From: Noviherbaspirillum galbum
GTDB lineage: Bacteria; Pseudomonadota; Gammaproteobacteria; Burkholderiales; Burkholderiaceae_D
Assembly (NCBI RefSeq): GCF_010974945.1
Contig: NZ_JAAIVB010000034.1
Coordinates: forward strand, 36,700 to 100,699
DNA length: 64,000 nucleotides
Direction of reading: 5' to 3'
In this document: positions 46,606 to 55,489 of the stretch, one piece after another
Layout: every line of letters begins with the position of its first letter
Numbering within the stretch: the stretch's first letter is position 1
The notes under the pieces: model-generated
Told to the model about the DNA's origin: nothing
The model's input: only the letters and a program-made list of their open reading frames with translations
The model's database searches: none
Translations under genes and position numbers: made by a program

Positions 46606-47034
46606 ATGAGCGAGCGAAATGGCCGCTGCCTGTGCGGCGCCGTGCATTACCGAATTTCCGCCGATCCCGTCGCGGTGCGGCTTTGCTGGTGCCGGGACTG
46701 CCAGCGCCTTGCGGCCAATGGCACCGTCAATGCGCTCGTGCCCACCGCGGCGCTCGACATCTCGGGAACGGTCGCCGACTTCACGAGCACCGCGGACAGT
46801 GGCAACCAGATCACCCGGCGCTTCTGCCCGTCCTGCGGCTCACACCTGTTCGCGAATTCATCGGCGCGTCCGCAGCTGACGGTGGTGAGGGTGGGGACGC
46901 TCGACGATCCGTCGTCGGTCAAGCCCGCGGTCAATATGTGGGCCGCCAGCGCGCCGGCATGGGCTTGCCTCGATACGTCGCTGGAACAGGTGGAACGGCA
47001 GCCCGTGGCGCCGCCGGCGAAGCCGGCCGGTTGA
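46606..47034 (+). CDS. GFA family zinc-binding protein
   Basis: 142 residues of the GFA/Mss4-like fold. The zinc-binding cysteines are visible: GRCLCGAV, CWCRDCQRL and RRFCPSCGSHLF. Some relatives are named glutathione-dependent formaldehyde-activating enzyme; function of this group is usually unknown. CTGGAG precedes the ATG by 5 nt. It follows the TupA-like gene by 67 nt on the same strand; the association may be fortuitous. Confidence 0.88.
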   Translation: MSERNGRCLCGAVHYRISADPVAVRLCWCRDCQRLAANGTVNALVPTAALDISGTVADFTSTADSGNQITRRFCPSCGSHLFANSSARPQLTVVRVGTLDDPSSVKPAVNMWAASAPAWACLDTSLEQVERQPVAPPAKPAG

Positions 47035-47066
47035 GCATCAGGGCAGCGCGGCACTCACAACGTGCC

Positions 47067-47088
47067 GTCATCCCCGCGAAGGCGGGGG
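47067..47088. repeat. Truncated CCCGCGnAGGCGGG-type repeat
   Basis: GTCATCCCCGCGAAGGCGGG is present, but the right flank of the family is lost. It lies 3 nt from the end of the TonB receptor gene and may serve as part of a terminator. Confidence 0.7.
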
Positions 47089-47091
47089 CCC

Positions 47092-49404
47092 TCACCGCAA
47101 GTCATACCGCAACTCCGCGCTGAACGTCCGCTGCGGATACGGATGAAACGCCCAGTAGCGTTCATCGTTCACGTTATCGATGCCGAACGCCACGCTCCAG
47201 CGCCTGTCGACCTGGTAGCGCGTGCGCACGTCCGCGACGAAGAACCGCGAGAAGCCGAGGTAGCTGAAACCGTTGGTGTCGCTGTTGTCGAGCTGGCCGT
47301 ACTGCGTGCCGCTGTAGCGCATGCCGAGGGAATGGGTCCAGCGCGCGTCGGGCCGGTAAGTTGCCACCGCGGAGGCGCGCCATTGCGGCACGCGCGGCTG
47401 GCGCTTGCCGACGCTGGCGGGGAACGCGTCGTTTTCGGTGATGATGGAGTCGGCATAGGTGAGGTTCGCCGCGACCTGCAATCCCTTGACGAGCACGTCG
47501 GCGCGCTGCCAGGCGAGTTCGAGGCCGTTGGTGCGGATCGCACCGACGTTCTGCACCGTCGACACCGTGGCGGTCAGCGGTTGCGAATACAAGGCATCGC
47601 GCGTGCGTTCCAGGAAGAGCGTGGCGCGGAACATGCCTGCATCAGTCACTTTCTCTGCGCTCAGCTCGGCGGTCCAGGAACGTTCCGGTTTCAGGCCGGG
47701 ATCGGTGTTGATGATGTCGTTGCCGTTCACGGTGCCCTGGTAGAGCTCGCCCACGGTCGGCATGCGCACCGCGCGTCCGAGCGAGGCCTTGAGGGTCCAG
47801 TCGGTGCCGATCGCGCGTGACACCGCGGCCTTCGGGGAAAAGCTGCGCTCGCTGCGATCGGCGCCGAACGGAAGGATGCGCGCCGCGTTGCCGATCTCGC
47901 CGCCCCAGGCCTGCCATTGCTCGTAGCGGCCGCCCAGCGTCGCCTTCCAGTCCGGCGCGAAGCGCCAGGTGTCCTGCGCGTAGAGGCTTTGCAAGCGGGT
48001 ATTGCCGTTGAAGGCGGAGAAGCGGCTGCCGGCGTCGCCGGCGAGCCAGTCGGCGGTGTTGCTGACCAGGGTGCGCAGGCGGAAGCTGTCCTGCTGGATG
48101 CCGAAGTCGATGCCATGGTCGCCGGTGCGGCTGTCGCTACCGGTCGGCCGCCAGACGCCGCGCAGGCTGATGGTGTTCCAGCCGGTGCCGTGCATGTCGG
48201 TGTTGCGTCCCGCGCCGCCGCCGAAGGCCGCCGGCAGGGTGGCGGTCGGCGCGCGGGCGATGTCGCGGCCGTATTCGTACAGGCTGGCCGCGACTTCCCA
48301 GTCGAAGGTGCCGCGCGTATTGCTCTTGACCGACAGGCCGTGCATGGTGTGTTCGAGGTCGTTGGCGGCGGGCGCGAATGCCAGCGTCGGCGCATCGAGG
48401 TTGTATTGCCTGCCATTGATGACGACGTTGCCGGCATAGACCGGATTGCCGGCGGCATCGCGCAGGTAGGTTTCCACGCCGGCCTTCGTGTCGTTGCGCC
48501 AGATGCCGAGGACATAGCTGGCGCGGACATCCCGGCTCAGGTCATAGGCAAGCTTGAGCTTGGCCTGGTCCTGCGCCGAACGGTAGCGCGTGGTGGTGCC
48601 GAGGATCAGCCAGTCCTGTTCCCGGTTGTTGCGGCCGGCGACCGCCCCGCTTGCTACCGGCGTGCCGGGCGTCGGCGCAGCGCCCTCGGAGAGCATGCGC
48701 GTGGCAAGCACCAGCGGCTGTCCGTCGCTGTCCAGGTGGCTGGCCGAAAGCCACCATGCGAGCGGACCCTGCCGGTCGCCGACGGAAACGCTCGCCTGCC
48801 TGGCGCCGTCGCGCTCGCCGGTGCGGTAAAGATCGAATTGCTGGGTAGCGTATCCCAGCCGCGCGTGCGCTTCGAACCTGTCCGGCATGCGGGTGAGGTA
48901 ATCCACCACCGCGCCGGCGGCATTGCCCGGATAGGCGGCGGAAAATGGCCCGTAGAGCACGTCGACGCGCTCGATTTCTTCCGGCGCCACCATGCCCCAG
49001 CGCGGCGTGAATGCCGCGCCGTTGCCAAGCAGGTTCGACAGCAGGATGCCATCGGCGTAGACCAGCGAGCGCGCGCTGTTGCCGGTGCCGGAGGCGCGCG
49101 TGGAGAGCACCGCATGATTGAAGTCGCCGATGTAGCGCTTGCGTACCAGCAGGCTCGGCAGGTACTTGAGCGCGTCCTCGCTGTCGGAGGCATTGATGGT
49201 GGCCTCGATGTCGGCGGCGGAGATGCCTTCGATGGTAGTCGGGATCTGCTTGGGCAGCGAGGTCGGCCGGCCGCCGCGCACCATGACGCTGGGAAGGCTG
49301 CCGTCGCCTCCCCGCGCGTCGCCGGCAATGATTTCCTGCGCGTGAAGCGGCGCGCACAACAGGGACAGGGATGCCGCGTACAGGCAGCGTGCGTGAATCG
49401 TCAT
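47092..49404 (-). CDS. TonB-dependent outer-membrane receptor, probably copper-linked
   Basis: 770 residues. The signal peptide is MTIHARCLYAASLSLLCAPLHA. The plug domain contains LPSVMVRGGRPTSLPKQIPTTIEGISAADIEATINASDSEDALKYLPSLLVRKRY and PEEIERVDVLYGPFSAAYPGNAAGAVVDYLTRMP. The barrel ends YWAFHPYPQRTFSAELRYDLR. The frame is open upstream, but only this Met starts a signal peptide. A DUF2946 ORF lies 203 nt upstream on the same strand. In Bordetella a DUF2946 uORF (CruR) controls a copper-regulated receptor, so copper uptake or response is a fair inference; the ligand is not known. Confidence 0.9.
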   Translation of the reverse strand: MTIHARCLYAASLSLLCAPLHAQEIIAGDARGGDGSLPSVMVRGGRPTSLPKQIPTTIEGISAADIEATINASDSEDALKYLPSLLVRKRYIGDFNHAVLSTRASGTGNSARSLVYADGILLSNLLGNGAAFTPRWGMVAPEEIERVDVLYGPFSAAYPGNAAGAVVDYLTRMPDRFEAHARLGYATQQFDLYRTGERDGARQASVSVGDRQGPLAWWLSASHLDSDGQPLVLATRMLSEGAAPTPGTPVASGAVAGRNNREQDWLILGTTTRYRSAQDQAKLKLAYDLSRDVRASYVLGIWRNDTKAGVETYLRDAAGNPVYAGNVVINGRQYNLDAPTLAFAPAANDLEHTMHGLSVKSNTRGTFDWEVAASLYEYGRDIARAPTATLPAAFGGGAGRNTDMHGTGWNTISLRGVWRPTGSDSRTGDHGIDFGIQQDSFRLRTLVSNTADWLAGDAGSRFSAFNGNTRLQSLYAQDTWRFAPDWKATLGGRYEQWQAWGGEIGNAARILPFGADRSERSFSPKAAVSRAIGTDWTLKASLGRAVRMPTVGELYQGTVNGNDIINTDPGLKPERSWTAELSAEKVTDAGMFRATLFLERTRDALYSQPLTATVSTVQNVGAIRTNGLELAWQRADVLVKGLQVAANLTYADSIITENDAFPASVGKRQPRVPQWRASAVATYRPDARWTHSLGMRYSGTQYGQLDNSDTNGFSYLGFSRFFVADVRTRYQVDRRWSVAFGIDNVNDERYWAFHPYPQRTFSAELRYDLR

Positions 49405-49607
49405 GTTTATCGTTCGAGAACGTGAAGCCGGCGTGGCCGACTTCGGAATTCGGATGTCGATGCAACCGCCAGGACGGATGGCAGGCGCGGCGCAATCGCC
49501 GGGGCGGCAGATTGGTTGGCGCGGCAAGCCCGGTTCACCCGGATGTGACAGTCATCGTGCGAGAGTGATGCGCCGGGATTGACCGGCATCAAGCATGAAT
49601 GCGAGCG
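49405..49607 (-). other. Intercistronic segment between DUF2946 ORF and TonB receptor
   Basis: About 200 nt. In the CruR paradigm this kind of segment carries the structure and Rho-loading sequence through which the nascent uORF peptide governs the receptor gene. No strong hairpin was identified by eye. Confidence 0.35.
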
Positions 49608-50006
49608 TCATGCGGCGGGCGGCGCGCGCGAGCGTGCTGACGCCCAGATGAAGAGGGAGCGCGGGGCGGCGTAGAACAGCGGCGGACGCTCGGCGGCGAA
49701 TGCCGCGAGAGGAAGCGGGACGATGCACGGCGCGGACGGGCCAAGATCCACGCCGTGAAGGGAGCAGAGTAGGCAGTGATCGGCATGCGCCATCGGCAAG
49801 CCTGGTGACGATGGCAAGGAAGGCGATTTCCCGGATGAAGCCGGCGACGTCACGGAACAGATGTCGGAAAACGCCGGCGCGCCGGACTTTCCCTGCCCGG
49901 TGGCGTGGGACAGCGCAGGCATGAGCGAGGCGAACAGCATCGCGCACAGCGCCAGCCATGCGGCGCAGTGCTGGACGAAACGGCGGAGTCGCGCAGGCTT
50001 GAACAT
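49608..50006 (-). CDS. DUF2946 family protein, CruR-like copper-responsive uORF
   Basis: 132 residues. An N-terminal hydrophobic segment (FVQHCAAWLALCAMLFASLMPALSHA) resembles a signal or signal anchor. The DUF2946 signature is DICSV in the middle and ADHCLLCSLHGVDLG, with a C-x2-C pair near residue 77 and a nearby His. The C-terminus is Ala/Pro/Arg-rich. In Bordetella pertussis the DUF2946 peptide CruR represses the downstream receptor gene in response to copper through its CxxC motif. The same gene order here supports the same job; regulation is inferred, not shown. Confidence 0.82.
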   Translation of the reverse strand: MFKPARLRRFVQHCAAWLALCAMLFASLMPALSHATGQGKSGAPAFSDICSVTSPASSGKSPSLPSSPGLPMAHADHCLLCSLHGVDLGPSAPCIVPLPLAAFAAERPPLFYAAPRSLFIWASARSRAPPAA

Positions 50007-50294
50007 GGCGCGATTCTAACATGTCGTTTCGCCATGATTTCCTTCCTTGCGCATTTCGATACCGCGCATGAAAACGCTTGCGTCGCGACAAGACTCATGA
50101 ACGGACCCGTTCGATGTGTTGAGACGTCGCAACAAGATTCCGGCACGACTTTTTATATTGACATTGCCTTGGACGAGGACCTTCGGCCGCGACCCGCGAT
50201 GACAGCACCAGCAGGCATGCGCGAGGCGCATCCCTGTTGACCGGTGGCCGGTTCGTCCATGAACAACGTGCTCGTTCACTGATGGAGACTTGAA
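50007..50294. other. Divergent intergenic region, DUF2946 ORF / (Thr-Gly)n lipoprotein
   Basis: About 290 bp with no gene and lower GC than its surroundings. It contains a TTTTTATATTGACA stretch near 50150-50162, usable as promoter in either direction; no firm hexamer pair was set. GGAG at 50283 is the ribosome binding site of the lipoprotein. Confidence 0.4.
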
Positions 50295-52157
50295 ATGCTC
50301 ATGCAGAAAAAAACCTTGATTTCCCTGGCCGTCGCCCTGCTCGTCGCCGCTTGCGGCGGTGGCGGTTCCGACTCGCCGTCGCAGCCGACGGCAGGCGCCG
50401 GCGACACCAGCACCGGCACCGGCACTGGCACCGGTACAGGCACTGGAACCGGAACCGGTACGGGTACCGGCAGCACCGGCACCGGCACCGGCACCGGAAC
50501 TGGCACGGGTACCGGTACCGGAACAACCGCCGCCTCGACCACCACCGGCCGCGTCGTCGATGGCTACATCAGCAACGCCGTGGTGTTCTGCGACGCCAAC
50601 GGCAACGGCCAGCGCGACGCCGGCGAAGCAACCGCAGTGACCGGCGCGCAAGGCGAGTTCACCTTCGCCGCGGCCTGCACCGGCACCATCGTCGCCATGG
50701 GCGGCAATGACAGCAGCACCACCCTGCCTTTCCGCGGCATGCTCAAGGCACCGGCCGGCAGCACCGTCGTCAGCCCGGCAACGACGCTTCTGGTAGGCAG
50801 CTCGCTGACCGCCGCCGCCGCCGCCACGAGCCTCGGCCTTCCCGGCACAACCAACCTGACCACGCTGGACGTCGGCGCGCGCAGTGCTGCCGGCGCGCCG
50901 ACCAACGCCGACGCCCTCAAGCGCACCGTTGCGGTCAACCAGGTCGTGCAGCAGATCGCCGACACGATCAGCGCGCTGACCGGCATCGGCACCCAGCAGC
51001 AGGCCCGCGCAATCTACGCCGAGACCGCGAAGGCGGCAGGCAGCGTGCTCAACGGCAGCGCCAGCACCGCCCTCATCGGCAGCACCGGCGCCGTCAGCAC
51101 GCCCCTGGTGACGTCGATCGTCACGCAGGCCATCGCCAACGTCGCCGCTTCCACCGATGCCAGCCTGAGCGTCACCAAGACCGGCGCGGCCCTGCTGAAG
51201 CCGGCCAACGTGTCGGCCCTGGTCGCCCCGGCGATCGCCGCCGAAGCGCAGACCCTGGCCAGCGCCGATTACTCCGACGCGCTGGCGCGCACCTGGGCCA
51301 GCGACACCACCGTCGCGGACCTCGCGGTGCAAGCCCTGCCCTTGCTGATCTCTTCCAACACGCTGATCAACCTCGGCAATGCAGGAACCTCGCTGGCCCA
51401 GGTCGCCACCGCCGCGACCACCGGCAAGGCCGCCGCGATCGCCAAGTACACGCAGGACATCGACGTGCAGGGCACGGCGGCCGGCGTATCGGTCGGCGTG
51501 GAGCCGAGCATCGTCAACCAGCCGTCGAACTACTTCGACGTGGTCGCGAACGTGGTGCAGATCAACGGCAATTCCGGCTACGACCTGCCGTCGCTGGCCG
51601 GCAACCAGATCACCTTCAACGGCGCCACGCCGAACAGCATCGACACCGTGGGCGTGGAAGTCGACCCGAACGGCGTGAAGCCGGCCACCGGCTCCAAGAC
51701 GATTCCGGTCAGCATCGCCTTCGAGCTGACTTCGCCCGCGGCCAACGGCCAGTCGATCCAGATCGTGCTCGACCAGGCCAACCTCGCGGTCGATGCCAAC
51801 AACCAGGTCACTGCGTCCGTCCCGGCAGGCGCGAAGGTCCTGGTCTATGGCAGGAACAGCGCCGGCACGGCCGCGAACGTCACGCTGCCGAGCATCCCCG
51901 CCAACCTGCTGACGGTCACCAACAACGTGGTGAACTTCAACACCGGCGCGGTGCTCAACGCCGCAGCAGCGGCCAACGGCGCGGTCTTCACGCCGTTGCA
52001 GGGCATCAAGGGCAGCCTGGTGTTCAAGTACGTGATCTCCAACGTCACCATGCGCGCGGGCGGCGCTCCGGTGGGCAACGTCGTGGTGCAGCTGAATGGC
52101 ACGGACCAGCCGGTGGTGAGCGGCAACGGCTTCCAGGGCACGCTGACCATCCAGTAA
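50295..52157 (+). CDS. Lipoprotein with (Thr-Gly)n linker and Ca2+-loop-like repeat domain
   Basis: 620 residues. The lipobox is LVAAC with Cys20 as the lipidated residue, followed by GGGGSDSPS. Residues 40-78 form a (TG)10-S-(TG)9 linker. The next segment, GRVVDGYISNAVVFCDANGNGQRDAGEATAVTGAQGEFTF, contains a DxNxNGxxD loop similar to calcium-binding or carboxypeptidase-regulatory-like domains. The rest is a long Ala/Thr/Val/Ser-rich body (TPLVTSIVTQAIANVAASTDASL) ending in beta-like repeats. It is probably an outer-membrane lipoprotein of unknown function. The start has GGAG 8 nt upstream; a terminator follows. Confidence 0.82.
   Translation: MLMQKKTLISLAVALLVAACGGGGSDSPSQPTAGAGDTSTGTGTGTGTGTGTGTGTGTGSTGTGTGTGTGTGTGTGTTAASTTTGRVVDGYISNAVVFCDANGNGQRDAGEATAVTGAQGEFTFAAACTGTIVAMGGNDSSTTLPFRGMLKAPAGSTVVSPATTLLVGSSLTAAAAATSLGLPGTTNLTTLDVGARSAAGAPTNADALKRTVAVNQVVQQIADTISALTGIGTQQQARAIYAETAKAAGSVLNGSASTALIGSTGAVSTPLVTSIVTQAIANVAASTDASLSVTKTGAALLKPANVSALVAPAIAAEAQTLASADYSDALARTWASDTTVADLAVQALPLLISSNTLINLGNAGTSLAQVATAATTGKAAAIAKYTQDIDVQGTAAGVSVGVEPSIVNQPSNYFDVVANVVQINGNSGYDLPSLAGNQITFNGATPNSIDTVGVEVDPNGVKPATGSKTIPVSIAFELTSPAANGQSIQIVLDQANLAVDANNQVTASVPAGAKVLVYGRNSAGTAANVTLPSIPANLLTVTNNVVNFNTGAVLNAAAAANGAVFTPLQGIKGSLVFKYVISNVTMRAGGAPVGNVVVQLNGTDQPVVSGNGFQGTLTIQ
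50412..50528 (+). repeat. ACCGGC-type hexanucleotide repeat encoding (Thr-Gly)n
   Basis: About 19-20 imperfect hexamers (ACCGGC, ACTGGC, ACCGGT, ACCGGA) interrupted by one AGC. As the unit is six bases, gain or loss of units would preserve the frame and change only the linker length. Confidence 0.85.
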
Positions 52158-52181
52158 TTCCCGCACCCGGGTGCATCAAGG

Positions 52182-52215
52182 AAAGGGCGGCCCCGTGGCC
52201 GCCCTTTTTGTTTTT
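52182..52215 (+). terminator. Terminator of the lipoprotein gene
   Basis: An 11-bp stem AAAGGGCGGCC / GGCCGCCCTTT with the loop CCGT, followed by TTGTTTTT. Confidence 0.92.
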
Positions 52216-52238
52216 GGCTCATCGCCCTCGGTTCGCGC

Positions 52239-52269
52239 TTGACCTTCCCACGCTGGAATGCTTTAGCAT
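52239..52269 (+). promoter_or_regulatory. CueR-type promoter of copZ
   Basis: TTGACC (52239-52244), a 19-bp spacer containing TTCCCACGCTGGAATG, and TAGCAT (52264-52269). The overlong spacer and the ACCTTCC/GGAA dyad are hallmarks of MerR-family copper promoters. The copA promoter at 55451-55481 has the same layout. Confidence 0.85.
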
Positions 52270-52313
52270 CCTTCCTGTCAGACTGACATTCCCAACGAAC
52301 ACAGGAGCACAGC

Positions 52314-52520
52314 ATGATCGAACTTCAAGTCAGCGGCATGAGCTGCAGCCATTGCGTCAACGCGGTGACGAAATCCGTGCAGGAGGTGGACCATGATGCC
52401 ACCGTCGACGTGGACCTGTCCCAGCAGAAAGTCACGGTGCAGACGTCCGCCCCGGTCGAGCGCATCGCCTCGGCGGTGGAAGAAGCCGGTTATCCGGTGA
52501 GGTCGAGCCACGTCATGTAG
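52314..52520 (+). CDS. copZ: Copper chaperone CopZ-like HMA protein
   Basis: 68 residues; a single heavy-metal-associated domain. The metal site is GMSCSHC near residue 8-14. A ferredoxin-like beta-alpha-beta pattern continues (VNAVTKSVQEVDHDATVDVDLSQQKVTVQTS). It should carry Cu(I) to CopA. The CueR-type promoter upstream shows copper induction. Its 3' end overlaps the convergent cueR gene by 8 nt. Confidence 0.93.
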   Translation: MIELQVSGMSCSHCVNAVTKSVQEVDHDATVDVDLSQQKVTVQTSAPVERIASAVEEAGYPVRSSHVM

Positions 52521-52917
52521 AACCCTCGCAACAATCGGCCAGGCCCTGCAGGATGGGGCAGTCCGGCCGGTTGTCGCCGGCGCAGGCATGCGAGAGATGC
52601 ACGAGGGTATCGCGCATCTCCGTCATTTCACGGATGCGCTGGTCGAGCTCATCGATATGCCGCGCGGCGATGTGCTTCACGTCGGCGCTCGCGCGCTGCG
52701 GATCCTGCCACAGCGACAGCAGGCCTGCGATCTGCTCCAGCGAAAATCCCAGCGATCGCGCGCGCTTGATGAAGCGAAGCGTGTGCACGTCCTTCTCGCC
52801 GTACACGCGGTAGCCGGCGTCCGTGCGCTTGCCCGCACGGATCAGGTTGATGCTCTCGTAGTAGCGAATCATTTTCGCGGTGACGCCCGAGGCGTTCGCC
52901 GCCTGTCCGATGTTCAT
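52513..52917 (-). CDS. cueR: Cu(I)-responsive MerR-family regulator CueR
   Basis: 134 residues. The N-terminal MerR helix-turn-helix is [51 protein letters not shown] dimerisation coiled coil follows. The metal loop CAGDNRPDC has the C-x7-C spacing of CueR. Its start overlaps the copA stop by 4 nt (ATGA), so it is translated with copA. Probable targets are the two 19-bp-spacer promoters in this window, in front of copZ and copA, giving an autoregulated copper-efflux circuit. Confidence 0.93.
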   Translation of the reverse strand: MNIGQAANASGVTAKMIRYYESINLIRAGKRTDAGYRVYGEKDVHTLRFIKRARSLGFSLEQIAGLLSLWQDPQRASADVKHIAARHIDELDQRIREMTEMRDTLVHLSHACAGDNRPDCPILQGLADCCEGST

Positions 52918-55403
52918 GTCGTCCTCCCGGGTTTCCAGCGCGTGAGCAGCAGCGCGTTGCTGATCACGCTGACCGAACTGAATGCCATCGCCGCGCCGGC
53001 GATCACCGGATTGAGCAGGCCCAGCGCGGCCAGCGGAATGCCGATGAGGTTGTAGAAAAACGCCCAGAACAGGTTCTGGCGGATCTTGGCGTAGGTGCGC
53101 CGCGAGATGTCGATCGCCTGCGCCACCAGCGCCGGATCGCCGCGCATGAGCGTGATGCCGGCGGCCTGCATGGCGACGTCCGTGCCGGTCGCCATCGCGA
53201 TGCCGACATCGGCTTCCGCCAGCGCCGGCGCGTCGTTGATGCCATCGCCCACCATCGCCACGCGGCCGTGCGCCTGCTTCAAACGCTTGAGATGCGCGGC
53301 CTTGTCCGCGGGCAGCACCTCGGCGATCACTTCGGCGATGCCGAGCGCTTCACCCACGGCGCGCGCGCTGCCGGCATTGTCGCCGGTCAGCAGCACGGTG
53401 CGGATGCCGAGCGCATGCAGGTCGCCGACGGCCCGCGACGCCGACGCCTTGATGCGGTCGCCGAAGGCCAGCATGCCGCCCAGCCGCGCCCTGCCCTTGC
53501 CTGCTTCGTCATCCAGGCAAGCCAGCCAGGAAATGGTGTGGCCTTGTTTTTCCAGGGCGGCTGCTTCCGCCGCCAGCGGCCCGGTGTCGACGCCCAGTTC
53601 CTGCATCAGCCGGGTGCTGCCAAGGCGGTAATCCTTGCCGTCGACGCGCCCGCCGATGCCGCGCCCCGGCAAGGCGGACACGGCGCTGGCCGGCACGGGC
53701 GCGATGCCTTCCTCCGACGCCGCCGCGATGACGGCGCGCGCCAGGGGATGCTCGCTGTTCTGCTGGAGCGAGGCCGCGACGCGCAGGAAGGCGGCGCGAT
53801 CCGGAAACGACGAAGCATGCGGCAGCGCCTGCACCAGCGCCGGCTTGCCTTCGGTGAGGGTACCCGTCTTGTCGAACACGACCGCCTTGACGGCATGCGC
53901 GGTCTCGAGCGCCTGCGCGTCCTTGATGAGGATGCCGTGGCGCGCGCCGACGCCGGTGCCCGCCATGATCGCGGTCGGCGTCGCCAGCCCGAGCGCGCAG
54001 GGGCAGGCGATCACCAATACGGCGACCGCGTGGATGATGGCCTGTTCCGTGCCGGCGCCCGACAGCCACCAGGCAAGCAGTGTCACCAAGGCGATGACCA
54101 GCACCACCGGCACGAACACCGCGCTTACCTGGTCGACCAGGCGCTGTATCGGCGCCTTCGCGGCCTGCGCGCTTTCCACGAGGCGGATGATGCGCGACAA
54201 GGTCGTCTCGGCGCCGATCGCGGTGGTCCGCACCACCAGCAAGCCTTCCGCATTGATGGCGCCGCCGGTGACCTTGTCGTTCACCTGGCGCGCGACCGGC
54301 AGGCTTTCGCCGGTGACCATCGATTCATCGACATGGCTCGCGCCCTCGGCAACGATGCCGTCGACGGCAATGCGTTCGCCCGGCCGCACGACCACCATGT
54401 CGCCGACCGCGATGCTGGAGATGGCGACGTCCTGCTCGCGGCCGTCGCGGCGCACGCGCGCCACCGCGGGCTGCAGGGCTTGCAGCGCCCGGATGGCGGA
54501 TGCCGTCCTGCGCTTGGCGCGGCTTTCCAGCCATTTGCCCAGCAGCACCAGGGTGATGACCACGGCGGCCGCCTCGAAATACAGGTGATGTCCTTCGTCG
54601 CCCAGCCAGGCGAGCTGGTACAGGCTGAGGCCGTAGGCGGCCGAAGTGCCGAGCGCCACCAGCAGGTCCATGTTGCCGGTGCGGGCCTTGAGCGCCTTCC
54701 ATCCGGCGCGGTAGAAACGCGCGCCGAGCCAGAACTGCACCGGCGTGGCGAGCGCCAATTGCGCCCATCCCGGCAGCATCCAGTGTGTGCCCGCGAGGGC
54801 GAGCAGCATCGGCGCGAGCAGGGGCAGCGACAAGGCGGCGGCCAGCAGCACCCGCAGCAACTCCGGATCCCGGGCCGGAACCGCCTGCCCTCCCCCCTCC
54901 GCCGCCTGGGGCGCGGACAGGTGCGGACTTGCCGCATAGCCAGCCTTTTCCACCGCGGCGGCGAGCTGTCCCGCGGACAGGCCGGCGGCATGACGGATGT
55001 GGGCGGTTTCGGTCGCCAGGTTGACGGTCGCCTCGGTTACGCCGTCCACCTTGCGCAGTGCCTTTTCCACGCGGTTGACGCAGGAAGCGCAGGTCATGCC
55101 CTGGATGTCGAGATCGGTTTCCGCGACCGCGATGCCATAGCCGGCCTTTTCGACGGCCGCGCTCAGGTCGCCGAACCCGGTCGGCGGCGCGGCGATCACG
55201 GTGGCGCGCTCGGTAGCGAGGTTGACGTCGGCGCGGGAAACGCCGGGCAAGGCCCGCAAGGCTTTTTCGACGCGATTGACGCAGGAGGCCCAGGTCATGC
55301 CCTCGATGCCGAACTGGAACTCTTGCCCGGTGCCCGGCTCGACATGGCTCGCTGCCGGGGCATGCGGCGAGGAAACGATGGTGTTGGCTGGCGTGGTGCT
55401 CAT
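52914..55403 (-). CDS. copA: Copper-exporting P1B-type ATPase
   Basis: 829 residues, inner-membrane Cu(I) exporter. Two N-terminal HMA domains are present. The second has the normal GMTCASC; the first reads GMTWASC, so Trp38 replaces the first metal-binding Cys (codon 55290-55292, TGG versus TGC). The transmembrane metal site is IACPCALG. The ATPase core has TGES (VTGESLPV), the phosphorylation motif DKTGTLT and the hinge [16 protein letters not shown]. An Ala/Pro/Gly-rich linker lies between HMA2 and the membrane domain. A CueR-type promoter precedes it. Confidence 0.95.
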   Translation of the reverse strand: MSTTPANTIVSSPHAPAASHVEPGTGQEFQFGIEGMTWASCVNRVEKALRALPGVSRADVNLATERATVIAAPPTGFGDLSAAVEKAGYGIAVAETDLDIQGMTCASCVNRVEKALRKVDGVTEATVNLATETAHIRHAAGLSAGQLAAAVEKAGYAASPHLSAPQAAEGGGQAVPARDPELLRVLLAAALSLPLLAPMLLALAGTHWMLPGWAQLALATPVQFWLGARFYRAGWKALKARTGNMDLLVALGTSAAYGLSLYQLAWLGDEGHHLYFEAAAVVITLVLLGKWLESRAKRRTASAIRALQALQPAVARVRRDGREQDVAISSIAVGDMVVVRPGERIAVDGIVAEGASHVDESMVTGESLPVARQVNDKVTGGAINAEGLLVVRTTAIGAETTLSRIIRLVESAQAAKAPIQRLVDQVSAVFVPVVLVIALVTLLAWWLSGAGTEQAIIHAVAVLVIACPCALGLATPTAIMAGTGVGARHGILIKDAQALETAHAVKAVVFDKTGTLTEGKPALVQALPHASSFPDRAAFLRVAASLQQNSEHPLARAVIAAASEEGIAPVPASAVSALPGRGIGGRVDGKDYRLGSTRLMQELGVDTGPLAAEAAALEKQGHTISWLACLDDEAGKGRARLGGMLAFGDRIKASASRAVGDLHALGIRTVLLTGDNAGSARAVGEALGIAEVIAEVLPADKAAHLKRLKQAHGRVAMVGDGINDAPALAEADVGIAMATGTDVAMQAAGITLMRGDPALVAQAIDISRRTYAKIRQNLFWAFFYNLIGIPLAALGLLNPVIAGAAMAFSSVSVISNALLLTRWKPGRTT

Positions 55404-55450
55404 GACGAGATGTCCTGGAGAACTGGCGACGTGCCGTTGAATGTTCGACC

Positions 55451-55481
55451 AGTATTCACCTTACCATGATGGGAAGGTCAA
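55451..55481 (-). promoter_or_regulatory. CueR-type promoter of copA-cueR
   Basis: On the minus strand TTGACC (55481 to 55476), a 19-bp spacer holding the dyad arms CCTTCCC and GGTAAGG, then AATACT (55456 to 55451). The layout equals that of copZ and of E. coli copA. Confidence 0.86.
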
Positions 55482-55489
55482 GCGTATTT

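Noticed and set aside
47067..47088. Possible CRISPR or direct-repeat array from the CCCGCGnAGGCGGG repeats
   Set aside because: Six copies are scattered over the window, alone or as inverted pairs, with no regular spacers. They are intergenic repeats, not CRISPR.
50016..52166. Open frame of 716 codons antisense to the lipoprotein gene
   Set aside because: The plus-strand gene has lipobox, ribosome binding site and terminator; the antisense product is a Gly/Arg/His-rich artefact that includes the inverse of the hexamer repeat.
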